DNA from: Nocardioides aurantiacus
Lineage (GTDB): Bacteria > Actinomycetota > Actinomycetes > Propionibacteriales > Nocardioidaceae
Direction of reading: 5' to 3'
Length of the DNA stretch: 64,000 nucleotides
NCBI RefSeq assembly: GCF_003752505.1
Contig: NZ_RKHO01000001.1
Location: 744,001 to 808,000 of the forward strand
How positions within the stretch are numbered: the stretch's first letter is position 1; each line of letters starts with the position of its first letter. Shown here piece after piece: positions 40,966 to 49,441 of this stretch. A program made the translations under genes and the position numbers. The notes below the pieces were generated by a model that was not told the origin of the DNA, did no database searches, and worked only from the letters and a program-made list of their open reading frames with translations.

Positions 40966-41331
40966 TCAGCCCCTCAGCGCACGGCGCACCAGCGCCAGCA
41001 CCTCGTCGTCGCCCAGGCCCAGTCCACGGGCCTGGCCGACGTACGTCGTGGCGGCCTCCCGCGCCGCCCGCTCCACCCCGCCGCCGGTGACGACGCTCCC
41101 GGCGCGGCCGCGGGTCTCGATGACCCCGGCGGCCTCGAGCTCCTTGTAGGCCCGAGCCACGGTGCCCGCCGCCAGGCCCAGGGTCTCCGCCAGCCGCCGC
41201 ACGGGCGGCAGCCGCGTGCCCGGCCGCAGCGTGCCGTCGTCGACCTGCGCCCGGATCGCCTCGCGGACCTGCTCGTACGGCGGCTCGGGCGCCCCGGGGT
41301 CGAGGTCGAGCACGAGGTCGGGGTCGGTCAC
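40966..41331 (-). CDS. GntR-family regulator, short YtrA-like type
   Basis: 121 residues, consisting of the N-terminal winged helix-turn-helix (about 18-85: PPYEQVREAIRAQVDDGTL, LPPVRRLAETLGLAAGTVARAYKELEAAGV) and a short helical tail. It lacks the large effector domain of FadR, HutC or MocR types, as in the YtrA subfamily that usually controls ABC transporters. No ABC transporter adjoins it, so its target is unclear. It is divergent from the cysteine desulfurase gene. Confidence 0.88.
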   Translation of the reverse strand: MTDPDLVLDLDPGAPEPPYEQVREAIRAQVDDGTLRPGTRLPPVRRLAETLGLAAGTVARAYKELEAAGVIETRGRAGSVVTGGGVERAAREAATTYVGQARGLGLGDDEVLALVRRALRG

Positions 41332-41384
41332 GGGGCTGCTCCTCGGACGGGCGGACGGCCCACGGGGACGCCTGGACCGGCGCG

Positions 41385-41390
41385 TAGGCT
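41385..41390 (+). promoter_or_regulatory. -10-like hexamer before the cysteine desulfurase gene
   Basis: TAGGCT ends 9 nt before ATG 41400, with no Shine-Dalgarno. The distance is slightly longer than at the other leaderless-type starts. Confidence 0.35.
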
Positions 41391-41399
41391 TGACCGGCG

Positions 41400-42593
41400 A
41401 TGACCGTATACCTCGACCACGCGGCGACGACGCCGATCCTCCCCGAAGCCGCAGCCGCGATGGTCGCGGAGCTGACGCGGGTCGGCAACGCCTCCTCGCT
41501 GCACGCCTCGGGCCGGGCCGCCCGCCGGGTCGTCGAGGAGTCGCGGGAGCGGGTCGCCCGCGCGCTGGGGTGCCGCCCCGGCGAGGTGGTCTTCACCTCC
41601 GGCGGCACCGAGTCGGACAACCTCGCCGTCAAGGGCCTCTACTGGGCCCGCCGGGCCGAGGACCCCCGCCGGGTGCGGATCCTCTCCACCCCCGTCGAGC
41701 ACCACGCGGTGCTCGACCCGCTGCACTGGCTGGCCGGCGAGGGCGCGCAGGTCGAGCACGTCGCCGTCGACCGCCTCGGCCGGCTCGACCTCGACGCCTT
41801 CCGGGCGGCCGTCGAGTCCGACCCCGGCAGCGTCGCCCTGGTCAGCGTGATGTGGGCCAACAACGAGGTCGGCACCGTGCAGCCCGTGGCCGAGGTCGCC
41901 GAGATCGCCCACGCCCACGGCATCCCGGTCCACACCGACGCGGTCCAGGCCCTCGGCCAGCTCCCGGTCGACTTCGCCACCAGCGGGGTCGACGCGCTGA
42001 CGGTCACCGGGCACAAGGCCGGCGGCCCCTACGGCGTCGGCGCCCTCGTCGTACGCCGTGAGCTGGAGCCGACCGCGCTGCTCCACGGCGGCGGCCAGGA
42101 GCGCGACATCCGCTCCGGCACCATCGACCCGCCCGCCGTCGCCGGTTTCGCGGTGGCCTGCGAGCTCGCCGTGCAGCGCCAGCCCGAGCTGGCCGTCCGG
42201 CTCAGCGCGCTGCGCGACCGGCTGGTGGCGGGCGTGCTGCACGAGGTGCCCGACGCCGTGCTCAACGGCGACCCGGAGGGCCGGCTGCCGGGCAACGTCC
42301 ACCTCGCCTTCCCCGGCTGCGAGGGCGACTCGCTGCTGATGCTGCTCGACGCGCACGGCATCGAGTGCTCGACCGGCTCGGCCTGCGACGCCGGGGTGCC
42401 GCAGGCCTCCCACGTGCTGATCGCGATGGGCCACGACGCGCAGTTCGCGCGCTCCTCGCTCCGCTTCTCCCTCGGCCACACCACCACCGACGCGGACGTC
42501 GACGCGGTCGTGGCCGTGGTCGCCGCCGCCGTCGAGCGGGCCCGCGGCGCCGCGCTCGTCTCCCGCGCCCCGGCCGGGTCCGGCCGACGATGA
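41400..42593 (+). CDS. iscS: Cysteine desulfurase, NifS/IscS class
   Basis: A 397-residue pyridoxal-phosphate enzyme that moves sulfur from cysteine to a protein persulfide. The cofactor lysine is Lys206 in [13 protein letters not shown] and the sulfur-carrying Cys323 sits in [11 protein letters not shown]. The start [10 protein letters not shown] is typical. It is translationally coupled to mnmA (ATGA at 42590-42593), so tRNA 2-thiolation is its clearest use here; Fe-S cluster assembly is also possible. The pairing matches Rv3025c-Rv3024c of M. tuberculosis. Confidence 0.95.
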   Translation: MTVYLDHAATTPILPEAAAAMVAELTRVGNASSLHASGRAARRVVEESRERVARALGCRPGEVVFTSGGTESDNLAVKGLYWARRAEDPRRVRILSTPVEHHAVLDPLHWLAGEGAQVEHVAVDRLGRLDLDAFRAAVESDPGSVALVSVMWANNEVGTVQPVAEVAEIAHAHGIPVHTDAVQALGQLPVDFATSGVDALTVTGHKAGGPYGVGALVVRRELEPTALLHGGGQERDIRSGTIDPPAVAGFAVACELAVQRQPELAVRLSALRDRLVAGVLHEVPDAVLNGDPEGRLPGNVHLAFPGCEGDSLLMLLDAHGIECSTGSACDAGVPQASHVLIAMGHDAQFARSSLRFSLGHTTTDADVDAVVAVVAAAVERARGAALVSRAPAGSGRR

Positions 42594-43696
42594 AGGTCCT
42601 CGCGGCGATGTCCGGCGGGGTCGACTCCGCCGTCGCCGCCGCCCGGGCCCACGAGCAGGGCCACGAGGTGACCGGCGTCCACCTCGCGCTCTCGCGCAAC
42701 CCGCAGAGCTACCGCTCCGGCGCCCGCGGCTGCTGCACCATCGAGGACGCCACCGACGCCCGGCGTGCCGCCGACGTGATCGGCATCCCGTTCTACGTCT
42801 GGGACCTCAGCGACCGCTTCCACGAGGACGTCGTGGAGGACTTCGTCGAGGAGTACGCCGAGGGCCGCACCCCCAACCCGTGCCTGCGGTGCAACGAGAG
42901 GATCAAGTTCGCCGCCGTGCTCGACCGCGGCCTGGCGCTCGGCTTCGACGCCGTCGCCACCGGCCACTACGCCCGTCTGGTCCCGGGCCCCGACGGCGAG
43001 GTCGAGCTGCACCGCGCCGTCGACGCCGCCAAGGACCAGAGCTACGTCCTCGGCGTGCTCACCCAGGACCAGCTCGCGCACGCGCTGCTCCCGCTCGGCG
43101 ACACCCCCAAGGCGCAGGTGCGCGAGGAGGCCGCCCGCCGCGGGCTGCTCGTGGCCGACAAGCCCGACAGCCACGACGTGTGCTTCATCAGCGACGGCGA
43201 CACCGGCGGCTGGCTGGCCGAGAAGCTCGCCGACCGCGGGGTCAACGCGGGCGGCGACATCGTCGGTCGCGACGGCGAGCTGCTGGGCCGCCACGAGGGG
43301 TCCTGGCGCTACACCGTCGGCCAGCGCAAGGGGCTGCGGCTGGGCACGCCCGCCGCCGACGGCCGGCCGCGCTACGTGCTCGACATCGAGCCGGTCTCCG
43401 GCACCGTCACGGTCGGCCCCCGCGAGTCGCTGGCCGTGGACGGCCTCGAGGGCACCCGCCCTCGCTGGTGCGGTGCCGCGCCCACGGGGCCGCTGGAGTG
43501 CACCGTGCAGCTGCGGGCCCACGGCGAGCCCCACCGTGCGGTGGTGCTGCCCGACGGGGACCGCGTCGAGGTCCGGCTGACCGACCCGGCCGACGGCATC
43601 GCGCCGGGCCAGGCGGTCGTGGTCTACGACGGCACCCGCGTCGTCGGCTCGGCCACGATCGAGGCCACCCGCAGCGTCGCCGGCCGGTCCGCGTGA
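42590..43696 (+). CDS. mnmA: tRNA-specific 2-thiouridylase
   Basis: A 368-residue enzyme that makes 2-thiouridine at position 34 of certain tRNAs. The PP-loop is MSGGVDSAV (residues 8-16). The catalytic cysteines are Cys98 (NPCLRCNE) and Cys198 (DVCFISDG). GHYARL and VGQRKGL are also conserved. It accepts sulfur from the desulfurase encoded just upstream. The next gene starts on its stop codon (GTGA at 43693-43696). Confidence 0.96.
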   Translation: MKVLAAMSGGVDSAVAAARAHEQGHEVTGVHLALSRNPQSYRSGARGCCTIEDATDARRAADVIGIPFYVWDLSDRFHEDVVEDFVEEYAEGRTPNPCLRCNERIKFAAVLDRGLALGFDAVATGHYARLVPGPDGEVELHRAVDAAKDQSYVLGVLTQDQLAHALLPLGDTPKAQVREEAARRGLLVADKPDSHDVCFISDGDTGGWLAEKLADRGVNAGGDIVGRDGELLGRHEGSWRYTVGQRKGLRLGTPAADGRPRYVLDIEPVSGTVTVGPRESLAVDGLEGTRPRWCGAAPTGPLECTVQLRAHGEPHRAVVLPDGDRVEVRLTDPADGIAPGQAVVVYDGTRVVGSATIEATRSVAGRSA

Positions 43697-44664
43697 CCCG
43701 CGCCAGCGGCATCGGGTCGCTGCCGGGCGAGGACGCCCACGAGGCGGCGCGCGTCGTGCTCGGGGAGCTGCCCGACCTGCCGCACCTGCCCGAGCTGCCC
43801 GCGCGCGGAGCGCTCGCCGACCTGACCGGCCGTGCCGTCGCCGTCGTGTCCGACCTCGGGTTCGACCTGCAGCCCGCGGGCTGGCGGCTGACCGACGCCG
43901 CGGGGGTCGACCACCGCCGGGCCCGGTCGCTGCTGGCGCAGGACCTCGACGCGTTCGAGGAGGAGTCGCAAGGCTTCACCGGGACGCTCAAGGTGCAGGT
44001 CGCCGGGCCCTGGACGCTGGCCGCCACGGTCGAGAAGCCGCGCGGCGACAAGGTGCTGAGCGACCACGGCGCCCGTCGCGACCTCGCCCAGGCGCTCGCG
44101 GAGGGCGTGCGCACCCACCTCGCCGACGTCGCCCGTCGGGTGCCGGGCGCCGAGCTGGTGCTGCAGGTCGACGAGCCGGCGCTGCCCGCGGTGCTCGCGG
44201 CGCGGGTGCCCACCGCGTCGGGCTTCGGCCGCCACCGCTCCGTGACGCCCCCGGTCGCCTCCGAGGCGCTGGAGTGGGTGCTGGACGCCGCCGACGACCG
44301 GCTCACGGTCGTCCACTGCTGCGACGCCGAGGTGCCGGTCGGGCTGCTCCGCTCGGCCGGCGCCGGGGCGGTCTCGGTCGACGTCGCCACGCTGGCCGTC
44401 ACGGCGTACGACGAGCTGGCGACCGTGCTCGACGAGGGCGGCACCGCGCTGCTCGGCGTCCTGCCCGCGACGGGGTCCGCCGCCCCGTCGGTCAAGGCCG
44501 CCGTCGAGCGCACGATGCGGCTGCTCGACATGCTCGGGCTGGACCCGGCCGAGGTGTCCGACCGGCTGGTGCTCACCCCGGCCTGCGGGCTGGCGGGCGC
44601 CACCCCGGCGTACGCCCGGGCGGTGCTGGCGGCGCTGCGCGGGGCCGCCGAGGCGCTGACCTGA
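43693..44664 (+). CDS. MetE C-terminal-like protein (cobalamin-independent methionine synthase fold)
   Basis: A 323-residue single-barrel protein related to the catalytic half of MetE and to UROD-like methyltransferases. [17 protein letters not shown] opens the barrel. Zinc ligands appear to be kept as His-x-Cys in [11 protein letters not shown] and Cys in [12 protein letters not shown]. The N-terminal half of full MetE is absent, so the methyl donor and acceptor are uncertain. The gene is translationally coupled to mnmA and corresponds in position to Rv3015c, near ligA in mycobacteria. The conserved linkage suggests a role linked to sulfur or tRNA thiolation, but that is inference. Confidence 0.82.
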   Translation: MTRASGIGSLPGEDAHEAARVVLGELPDLPHLPELPARGALADLTGRAVAVVSDLGFDLQPAGWRLTDAAGVDHRRARSLLAQDLDAFEEESQGFTGTLKVQVAGPWTLAATVEKPRGDKVLSDHGARRDLAQALAEGVRTHLADVARRVPGAELVLQVDEPALPAVLAARVPTASGFGRHRSVTPPVASEALEWVLDAADDRLTVVHCCDAEVPVGLLRSAGAGAVSVDVATLAVTAYDELATVLDEGGTALLGVLPATGSAAPSVKAAVERTMRLLDMLGLDPAEVSDRLVLTPACGLAGATPAYARAVLAALRGAAEALT

Positions 44665-44734
44665 CGGGTCCTCGACGCCGGTGATCGTGGCCCTGGGGTG
44701 GGTACACGGTCGTCACCGACGAGAGGAGCACGAC

Positions 44735-45274
44735 GTGCCTGACCTGAACGGCAAGAAGGTCGCCATCATCGCCACCTCGCACTTCGAGGAGGCCGAGCTG
44801 GTCACCCCGCGTGACGAGCTCGCCAAGATGGGGGCCGAGGTCAAGGTGTACAGCACCTCGACCGACCCCATCCAGGCGGTGGAGGGCGACACCGAGCCCA
44901 CCCAGAAGGTGCCGGTCGACGGCGTCTTCACCGACCTCGACGTCGACTCGGTCGACGCGGTCGTGGTGCCGGGTGGCACCGTCAACGCCGACACCATCCG
45001 CACCGACGAGGACGCCCAGGAGATCGTGCGCCAGGCCCTCGAGCTCGACAAGGTGCTCGCGATCATCTGCCACGGACCGTGGTTGCTCGCCTCCGCCGAC
45101 GTGGCGCGGGGCAAGCGGCTGACCAGCTTCCCGAGCCTGTCCGTGGACCTGCGCAACGCCGGGGCCGAGTGGGTCGACGAGGAGGTCGTCGTCGACGGCA
45201 GCCTCATCACCAGCCGCAACCCCGACGACCTGCCGGCCTTCGTCGAGGCGATCGCCGAGGCGCTCGAGGCCTGA
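44735..45274 (+). CDS. DJ-1/PfpI-family type 1 glutamine amidotransferase-like protein
   Basis: A 179-residue cytosolic protein. The nucleophile elbow is AIICHGPWLLASADV (Cys) and the upstream catalytic Glu lies in HFEEAELVTP. The pattern matches PfpI/YhbO proteins, reported as stress-protective deglycases or peptidases; the biochemical role is debated. GTG 44735 is supported by GAGAGGAG about 7 nt upstream. A near-perfect hairpin follows the stop. Confidence 0.92.
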   Translation: MPDLNGKKVAIIATSHFEEAELVTPRDELAKMGAEVKVYSTSTDPIQAVEGDTEPTQKVPVDGVFTDLDVDSVDAVVVPGGTVNADTIRTDEDAQEIVRQALELDKVLAIICHGPWLLASADVARGKRLTSFPSLSVDLRNAGAEWVDEEVVVDGSLITSRNPDDLPAFVEAIAEALEA

Positions 45275-45286
45275 GCCGGCACCACC

Positions 45287-45320
45287 GACGGGGCCGGGGG
45301 GAGATCCCCCCGGCCCCGTC
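45287..45320. terminator. Strong bidirectional hairpin terminator
   Basis: A 15-bp perfect stem (GACGGGGCCGGGGGG and its complement) with the 4-nt loop AGAT lies 12 nt after the DJ-1 gene and about 50 nt from the end of the convergent efflux gene. It lacks a T-tract but is the most stable hairpin in the window. Confidence 0.85.
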
Positions 45321-45372
45321 GCTGTGCCCGGGCCCGGACGTCGTGGGCGCGGTCGGTCGGTGACGACCTGGC

Positions 45373-47022
45373 TCAGCCCGCGTGCACGCCCTCCGGCGCG
45401 TCGTCGGTGGCCAGATCCTCGTGCTTGACGCCGAGGAAGATCCACACGATCAGGCTGGCGCCCCAGATCATGAAGGCACCGGTGAGGAACGCGTTGGTCG
45501 CGCCCTGGGTGAACGCACCCTGGTAGGCGATGTCGGCGAAGGCCGACCGCATCGCCTCGGTGGGCTCGCTGCCCGCCGGGGTGGCCGCCTGGAGCGCGCC
45601 CGCGATCTGGGTGGCCCGCTCGGTCGAGAAGTGCACCGCCACGGTGGACAGGGCGGCCAGACCCAGCGCGCCGCCGACCTGCTGCATCGTGTTGAGCACG
45701 CCCGAGCCGATGCCGGAGTCGCGGTGGGAGACGCCGTGGACGGCGGCCAGCGTCATCGGCACGAAGGTCGCGCCCATGCCCAGCGACATCAGCGAGATGA
45801 AGGGGAAGATGTCGGTCCAGTAGCTGATGCCGGCGCCGAGGTGCACCTCGCCGCTGGTGACGGTCGAGATGATGGTGCGCGCGCTGTCGTCGACCGAGAG
45901 CCGCGAGAAGCCGAGCAGCGCGAAACCGGCCATGGCCGTGCCGATGCCGGCGATCCAGCGGGGGTCGACCCTGTCCATGAGCTTGGAGGACACGGTCGCG
46001 GCGATGACGATGCCGAGGCTGAAGGGCAGGAACGCGACGCCGGTGTGCAGCGGGGAGTAGCCCATGACGTTCTGCACGAACTGCGAGAGGAAGTAGAACA
46101 TCGCGAACATCGCCGCCGGCACGATCATCATCGTCACGAACGCGGTCGCGCGGGTCCGGCTCAGCAGGATCCGGAACGGCAGCAGCGGGTGCGCCACGCG
46201 GCGTTCGATGGCCACGAACGCGGCCAGCAGCACCACGCCGAGGACGAGGGCGACGAGGGTCTGCGCGTCGTCCCAGCCGTGGCTGGGCTCGCCGGCGCGG
46301 GAGAGGCCGAAGACGATCGCGACGAGGCCGGCGGTGCCGGACAGGGCGCCGGGCACGTCGAGCTCGCCGGCGTGCGACTCGCTCTCGGCCAGCACGCGGG
46401 GTGCGGCGAAGGCGGCGGCCAGGCCGATCGGCACGTTGATCAGGAAGGTCAGGCGCCAGCCGTCGACGGTGGTGCCGAACAGGTCGGGGGTGAGGCCGGT
46501 GAGCCAGCCGCCGAGCAGCAGGCCGACCGCGGCACCGGCGCCGGACATCGCGGCGTAGATCGAGAACGCGCGGTTGCGCTGCGGGCCGGCCGGGAAGTTG
46601 GTGGTGATCAGCGCCAGGGCGGCGGGGGAGGCCAGGGCGGCGCCGAGGCCCTGCAGTCCCCGGGAGGCGAGCAGCATGGCCTCGTTGGCGGCGAGGCCCC
46701 CGACACCGGAGGCGACGGCGAAGATCGCGACGCCGATCATGAACACGCGGCGGCGGCCGTAGAGGTCGCCGAGGCGGCCGCCCAGCAGCAGCAGGCCGCC
46801 GAAGGCCAGCGCGTAGCCGGTGACGACCCACTGCAGGTTGGCCTGCGAGATGTCGAGGTCGCTCTGGATGAAGGGGAGCGCGATGTTGGCGATGGTCGCG
46901 TCGAGCACGACCATCAGCTGCGCGACGGAGATCAGCAGCAGGGCCCAGCCCAGGCGGGTGGTGCCGCCGGTGGTCTCGGCCGGCTCGGCCGGGATGGCCG
47001 CGGGCTCACGGGTGTCGGTCAT
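45373..47022 (-). CDS. MFS drug efflux transporter, DHA2 (14-TM, EmrB/QacA) family
   Basis: A 549-residue membrane protein with about 14 hydrophobic segments. Motif A appears as GGRLGDLYGRRRVF and motif C as SGAGAAVGLLLGGWLTG; DATIANIALP near the N-terminus is typical of DHA2 pumps. It should export drugs or lipophilic compounds using the proton gradient. The gene is downstream of and overlaps (ATGA, 47019-47022) a TetR regulator gene, the usual drug-induced arrangement. The ligand is unknown. Confidence 0.93.
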   Translation of the reverse strand: MTDTREPAAIPAEPAETTGGTTRLGWALLLISVAQLMVVLDATIANIALPFIQSDLDISQANLQWVVTGYALAFGGLLLLGGRLGDLYGRRRVFMIGVAIFAVASGVGGLAANEAMLLASRGLQGLGAALASPAALALITTNFPAGPQRNRAFSIYAAMSGAGAAVGLLLGGWLTGLTPDLFGTTVDGWRLTFLINVPIGLAAAFAAPRVLAESESHAGELDVPGALSGTAGLVAIVFGLSRAGEPSHGWDDAQTLVALVLGVVLLAAFVAIERRVAHPLLPFRILLSRTRATAFVTMMIVPAAMFAMFYFLSQFVQNVMGYSPLHTGVAFLPFSLGIVIAATVSSKLMDRVDPRWIAGIGTAMAGFALLGFSRLSVDDSARTIISTVTSGEVHLGAGISYWTDIFPFISLMSLGMGATFVPMTLAAVHGVSHRDSGIGSGVLNTMQQVGGALGLAALSTVAVHFSTERATQIAGALQAATPAGSEPTEAMRSAFADIAYQGAFTQGATNAFLTGAFMIWGASLIVWIFLGVKHEDLATDDAPEGVHAG

Positions 47023-47690
47023 GACGTTGCTTCCTGGGAGTGGGTGGTGGTGCGGGCGGTGACGGTGGTGCCAGGGGTGGGACCGGGAGTGCCAGGGGCG
47101 GGGGCCCCGAGGCCGACGGCGGGGAGGATCACGTGGTCGATGACGCGGCGCACCACGTCGTCGTCCACCGGCAGGCCGAGGACGAACGCGCGGTGCAGGA
47201 CGATCCCGGCCAGTGACGGGGCGACCACGTCGAGGTCGAGGGCGGCGTCGATCTCGCCGCGCTCGGTCGCGCGGCGGTAGATGCGCAGCGAGGCCTCGAC
47301 CTTGGGTGCGATGAACGCCGAGCGGAACCGCTCGGCGAAGTCGGGGTCGTTGCTGACGGCGGTCATCACGGCGCCGAGCAGGCCCGAGGCGTCGCCCGTG
47401 CCCAGGCCGTGGCGGCCGCAGAAGGTGGCGAGCAGGTCGCCACGCAGGGTCCCGGTGTCGTGCACCTCGACCTGGGGCGCCTGCTTGGCGCGCACCATCG
47501 CGTCGACGACGAGGCTGGCCTTGCCGTCCCAGCGGCGGTAGAGCGTGGCCTTGCTGGCGCGGGCCTCCTTGGCCACGGCGTCGAGCGTGAGCCGGTCGTA
47601 GCCGGCGCTGAGCAGCAGCCGGACGGTGGCGTCGAGGATCTCCTCCTCGCGCGCCCCCTCGACCCGGGGACGGAGCTGGGGCGGGGTCAC
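47019..47690 (-). CDS. TetR-family repressor of the efflux gene
   Basis: A 223-residue regulator. The N-terminal helix-turn-helix reads ILDATVRLLLSAGYDRLTLD then AVAKEARASKATLYRRWDGK. The ligand-binding C-terminal domain is divergent, as usual. It is cotranscribed with and translationally coupled to the DHA2 pump gene. A perfect palindrome at 47716-47740, 26 bp before GTG 47690, is a convincing autoregulatory operator. The Thr/Pro-rich last ~25 residues look disordered. Confidence 0.93.
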   Translation of the reverse strand: MTPPQLRPRVEGAREEEILDATVRLLLSAGYDRLTLDAVAKEARASKATLYRRWDGKASLVVDAMVRAKQAPQVEVHDTGTLRGDLLATFCGRHGLGTGDASGLLGAVMTAVSNDPDFAERFRSAFIAPKVEASLRIYRRATERGEIDAALDLDVVAPSLAGIVLHRAFVLGLPVDDDVVRRVIDHVILPAVGLGAPAPGTPGPTPGTTVTARTTTHSQEATS

Positions 47691-47715
47691 CTGCTCGTCA
47701 CCTCCTCGTCACGGA

Positions 47716-47740
47716 ATGGAACGAAACCGTTTCGTTCCAT
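47716..47740. promoter_or_regulatory. TetR-type operator
   Basis: Two perfect 12-bp arms, ATGGAACGAAAC and GTTTCGTTCCAT, flank one central base. The site lies upstream of the tetR-efflux operon and is much richer in A and T than its surroundings, so it probably overlaps the promoter. Confidence 0.85.
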
Positions 47741-47838
47741 CGAGGAGTCGCAAGGCGCCCAGCGCCCGAGGTGTTCCCTGGGCCGCTGCTGGTCTAGCCG
47801 CGAGTGGCCCAGTCAGGAGGAGTGGCGGCGGGCCCGCG

Positions 47839-48618
47839 TCAGGGAGCGGTGGAGGGCTCCGCTGCGGGGGCCGACGGGCTGGTGCCCGAGGTGGGGGTCG
47901 GGTCGGCAGTCGGGGTGGGGTCGGTCGGCTCCGAGGGCTCCGCCGTCGGGGTGGGGTCGGCCGTGGGGGTGGGGTCCGCGGTCGGGGTGGGGTCCGACGT
48001 GCTCTCGTCGGTCGTGGTGCCGTCCTGCGTGGGCTCCTCGGACGGCGCCGGCTGCTCGGTGTCCTGGCTCGAGGAGCCGCGGTCGACGACCGAGGTGACC
48101 GTCGTGCGGCCCGCGTCGTCGTCGCCCGCCAGCGAGGCCAGCGAGCGTCCGGTCAGGCCCTCGAAGGAGGTGATGACGACCAGCGCGACGAGCATCACGG
48201 CGGCACTGGCCAGCGCGACCTTGCCCCAGGGCAGGTCGACGCGGCGGGGGTCCAGCCGGGCGAGCAGCCCGCCCTGCGCCGCCTTCTCCTCGGCCGCGGC
48301 CCGCTCGACGTCGGACTCCACGGCGGCCAGCTGCTGGGTGCGCGAGGTGCTGCCCGTGCGGGAGACGGCCGCGGCGATCAGCGAGGCCTCGCGGACCTGG
48401 GCCGCGCGGCGGCGTACGGCCTCGGCGGAGCGCTTCAGCGAGTAGGAGTACGTCGCGGCGCCCACCGTGGCGACCACGCTGCCGACGGCGGCGCCGATCA
48501 GGGTGCCGGCGGTGCCGAGCCAGGAGGCGAAGAAGGCAGCGGAGACCGCGGCCAGGGCGCTCGCCATCACCTGGATGCCGGAGAGCTCGAGCTTGCGGGG
48601 GGCGTCGTCGTCGGTCAT
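47839..48618 (-). CDS. Membrane protein with Pro/Thr-rich repeat tail, unknown function
   Basis: 259 residues. One or two hydrophobic segments near residues 12-50 (SALAAVSAAFFASWLGTAGT), a charged helical stretch with likely coiled-coil character (about 55-105), and a further membrane segment (about 120-140, VALASAAVMLVALVVITS) are seen. The C-terminal ~100 residues are Ser/Thr/Asp then repeats of PTPTAD, suited to spanning the cell wall. No family is recognised. ATG 48618 has GCGAGGA just upstream. Confidence 0.78.
   Translation of the reverse strand: MTDDDAPRKLELSGIQVMASALAAVSAAFFASWLGTAGTLIGAAVGSVVATVGAATYSYSLKRSAEAVRRRAAQVREASLIAAAVSRTGSTSRTQQLAAVESDVERAAAEEKAAQGGLLARLDPRRVDLPWGKVALASAAVMLVALVVITSFEGLTGRSLASLAGDDDAGRTTVTSVVDRGSSSQDTEQPAPSEEPTQDGTTTDESTSDPTPTADPTPTADPTPTAEPSEPTDPTPTADPTPTSGTSPSAPAAEPSTAP
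47905..48000 (-). repeat. Tandem repeats coding for Pro-Thr units
   Basis: Repeats of about 18 bp (GTGGGGGTGGGGTCGGCC and variants on the plus strand) encode the PTPTADPTPTAD tail of the membrane protein. Copy number probably changes by slippage. Confidence 0.7.
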
Positions 48619-48641
48619 GGTCCTCGCGGATCGGGAGCGGG

Positions 48642-48681
48642 CGTACCGAGGTACGACGTCCCGGACCCCCCGGAACGTTCC
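48642..48681. promoter_or_regulatory. Two palindromes upstream of the Pro/Thr-tailed membrane protein gene
   Basis: CGTACCGAGGTACG (48642-48655, 6-bp arms) and GGAACGTTCC (48672-48681, perfect) lie 24-63 bp before the gene. They may be operators. The GGAAC on the coding strand also resembles an ECF-sigma -35 element, but the spacing to the next CGTC is 18 bp, so that reading is weak. Confidence 0.3.
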
Positions 48682-48749
48682 CGGAACCGAGGGTGACCTC
48701 GCCCACGTGGCCCCACCGGGGCCGCCGCGGGCGAGGTGGCAGCGACGCC

Positions 48750-49355
48750 TCAGGAGGACCGCACGGTCTCCAGGCGCTCGCACGTGCCCTGCACGTCGGT
48801 CACGTCGTCCCCGGAACCGATGGCCTCGCGCACCTCGTCGTAGCCCTCGAACTCGTCGAGCGCCTTCAGGCTGCCCGCGAGGTCGCGACTCTGCGCGGCG
48901 AAGGCCTCGCTCACCGCCTTGACCTCCGCGGTGAAGGCGTCGGGGTCGTCGAGGGGGATGGCGCGGGCCCGGGCCTCCAGGGCGGTCATGTCCTCGACGA
49001 GCTGCTCCATCGTGCCGACCGCGGCCTCCTGGATCTGCTCGCCCTCGGCGACCTCGGGCTCGCCGGCGTCGGTGACGCGCTGCACGGCGCTCCTGGCCGA
49101 CGTCGCGGCGTTGCCGGCGGTGCCGCTCAGCGAGGACCGCACGTTGCCGGGCGGGTTGTCGGGGATCTCGAGCTGCCCGCGCAGGGCGTCGTTGCCCGCG
49201 GAGAGGATCTGGCGCACGCTGCTGGCGCTGCCGCAGTAGGTGCCGGCCCACGTCTGGACCGCGCCGGAGCTGCCGCCGCAGGCGGCGAGGAGGGGGGAGG
49301 TGAGCAGGACCGTGGTCGCGACGAGGGAAGCACGGCGTCCGAGAGGAGAAGTCAT
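48750..49355 (-). CDS. Lipoprotein of unknown function
   Basis: About 201 residues. The signal peptide ends in a lipobox (LLAACGG), so the protein should be attached to the outer face of the membrane. The mature part is helical and acidic, with two cysteines (TYCGSASS near the start, QGTCERLE at the end) that may form a disulfide. No family is recognised. Two starts fit, ATG 49364 and ATG 49355; the second has CAGCAT 7 nt upstream, like other leaderless-type starts here. Confidence 0.75.
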   Translation of the reverse strand: MTSPLGRRASLVATTVLLTSPLLAACGGSSGAVQTWAGTYCGSASSVRQILSAGNDALRGQLEIPDNPPGNVRSSLSGTAGNAATSARSAVQRVTDAGEPEVAEGEQIQEAAVGTMEQLVEDMTALEARARAIPLDDPDAFTAEVKAVSEAFAAQSRDLAGSLKALDEFEGYDEVREAIGSGDDVTDVQGTCERLETVRSS

Positions 49356-49441
49356 GGCGCCCATGCTGGCAGCCGGAGTCGCCGGGTGCAGGAGTTCGTC
49401 CGAGCAGAAGGAAACCCGCCACGACCGCTCCGGCGACGCCC

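Noticed and set aside
45287-45320. Strong hairpin as an operator or origin element
   Set aside because: Its place between two convergent stops and its perfect GC stem fit a terminator best.
47905-48000. Repeats here, and at 15048, 27319 and 51719, as a CRISPR array or minisatellite
   Set aside because: The units are in frame, encode Pro-rich linkers and have no spacers.
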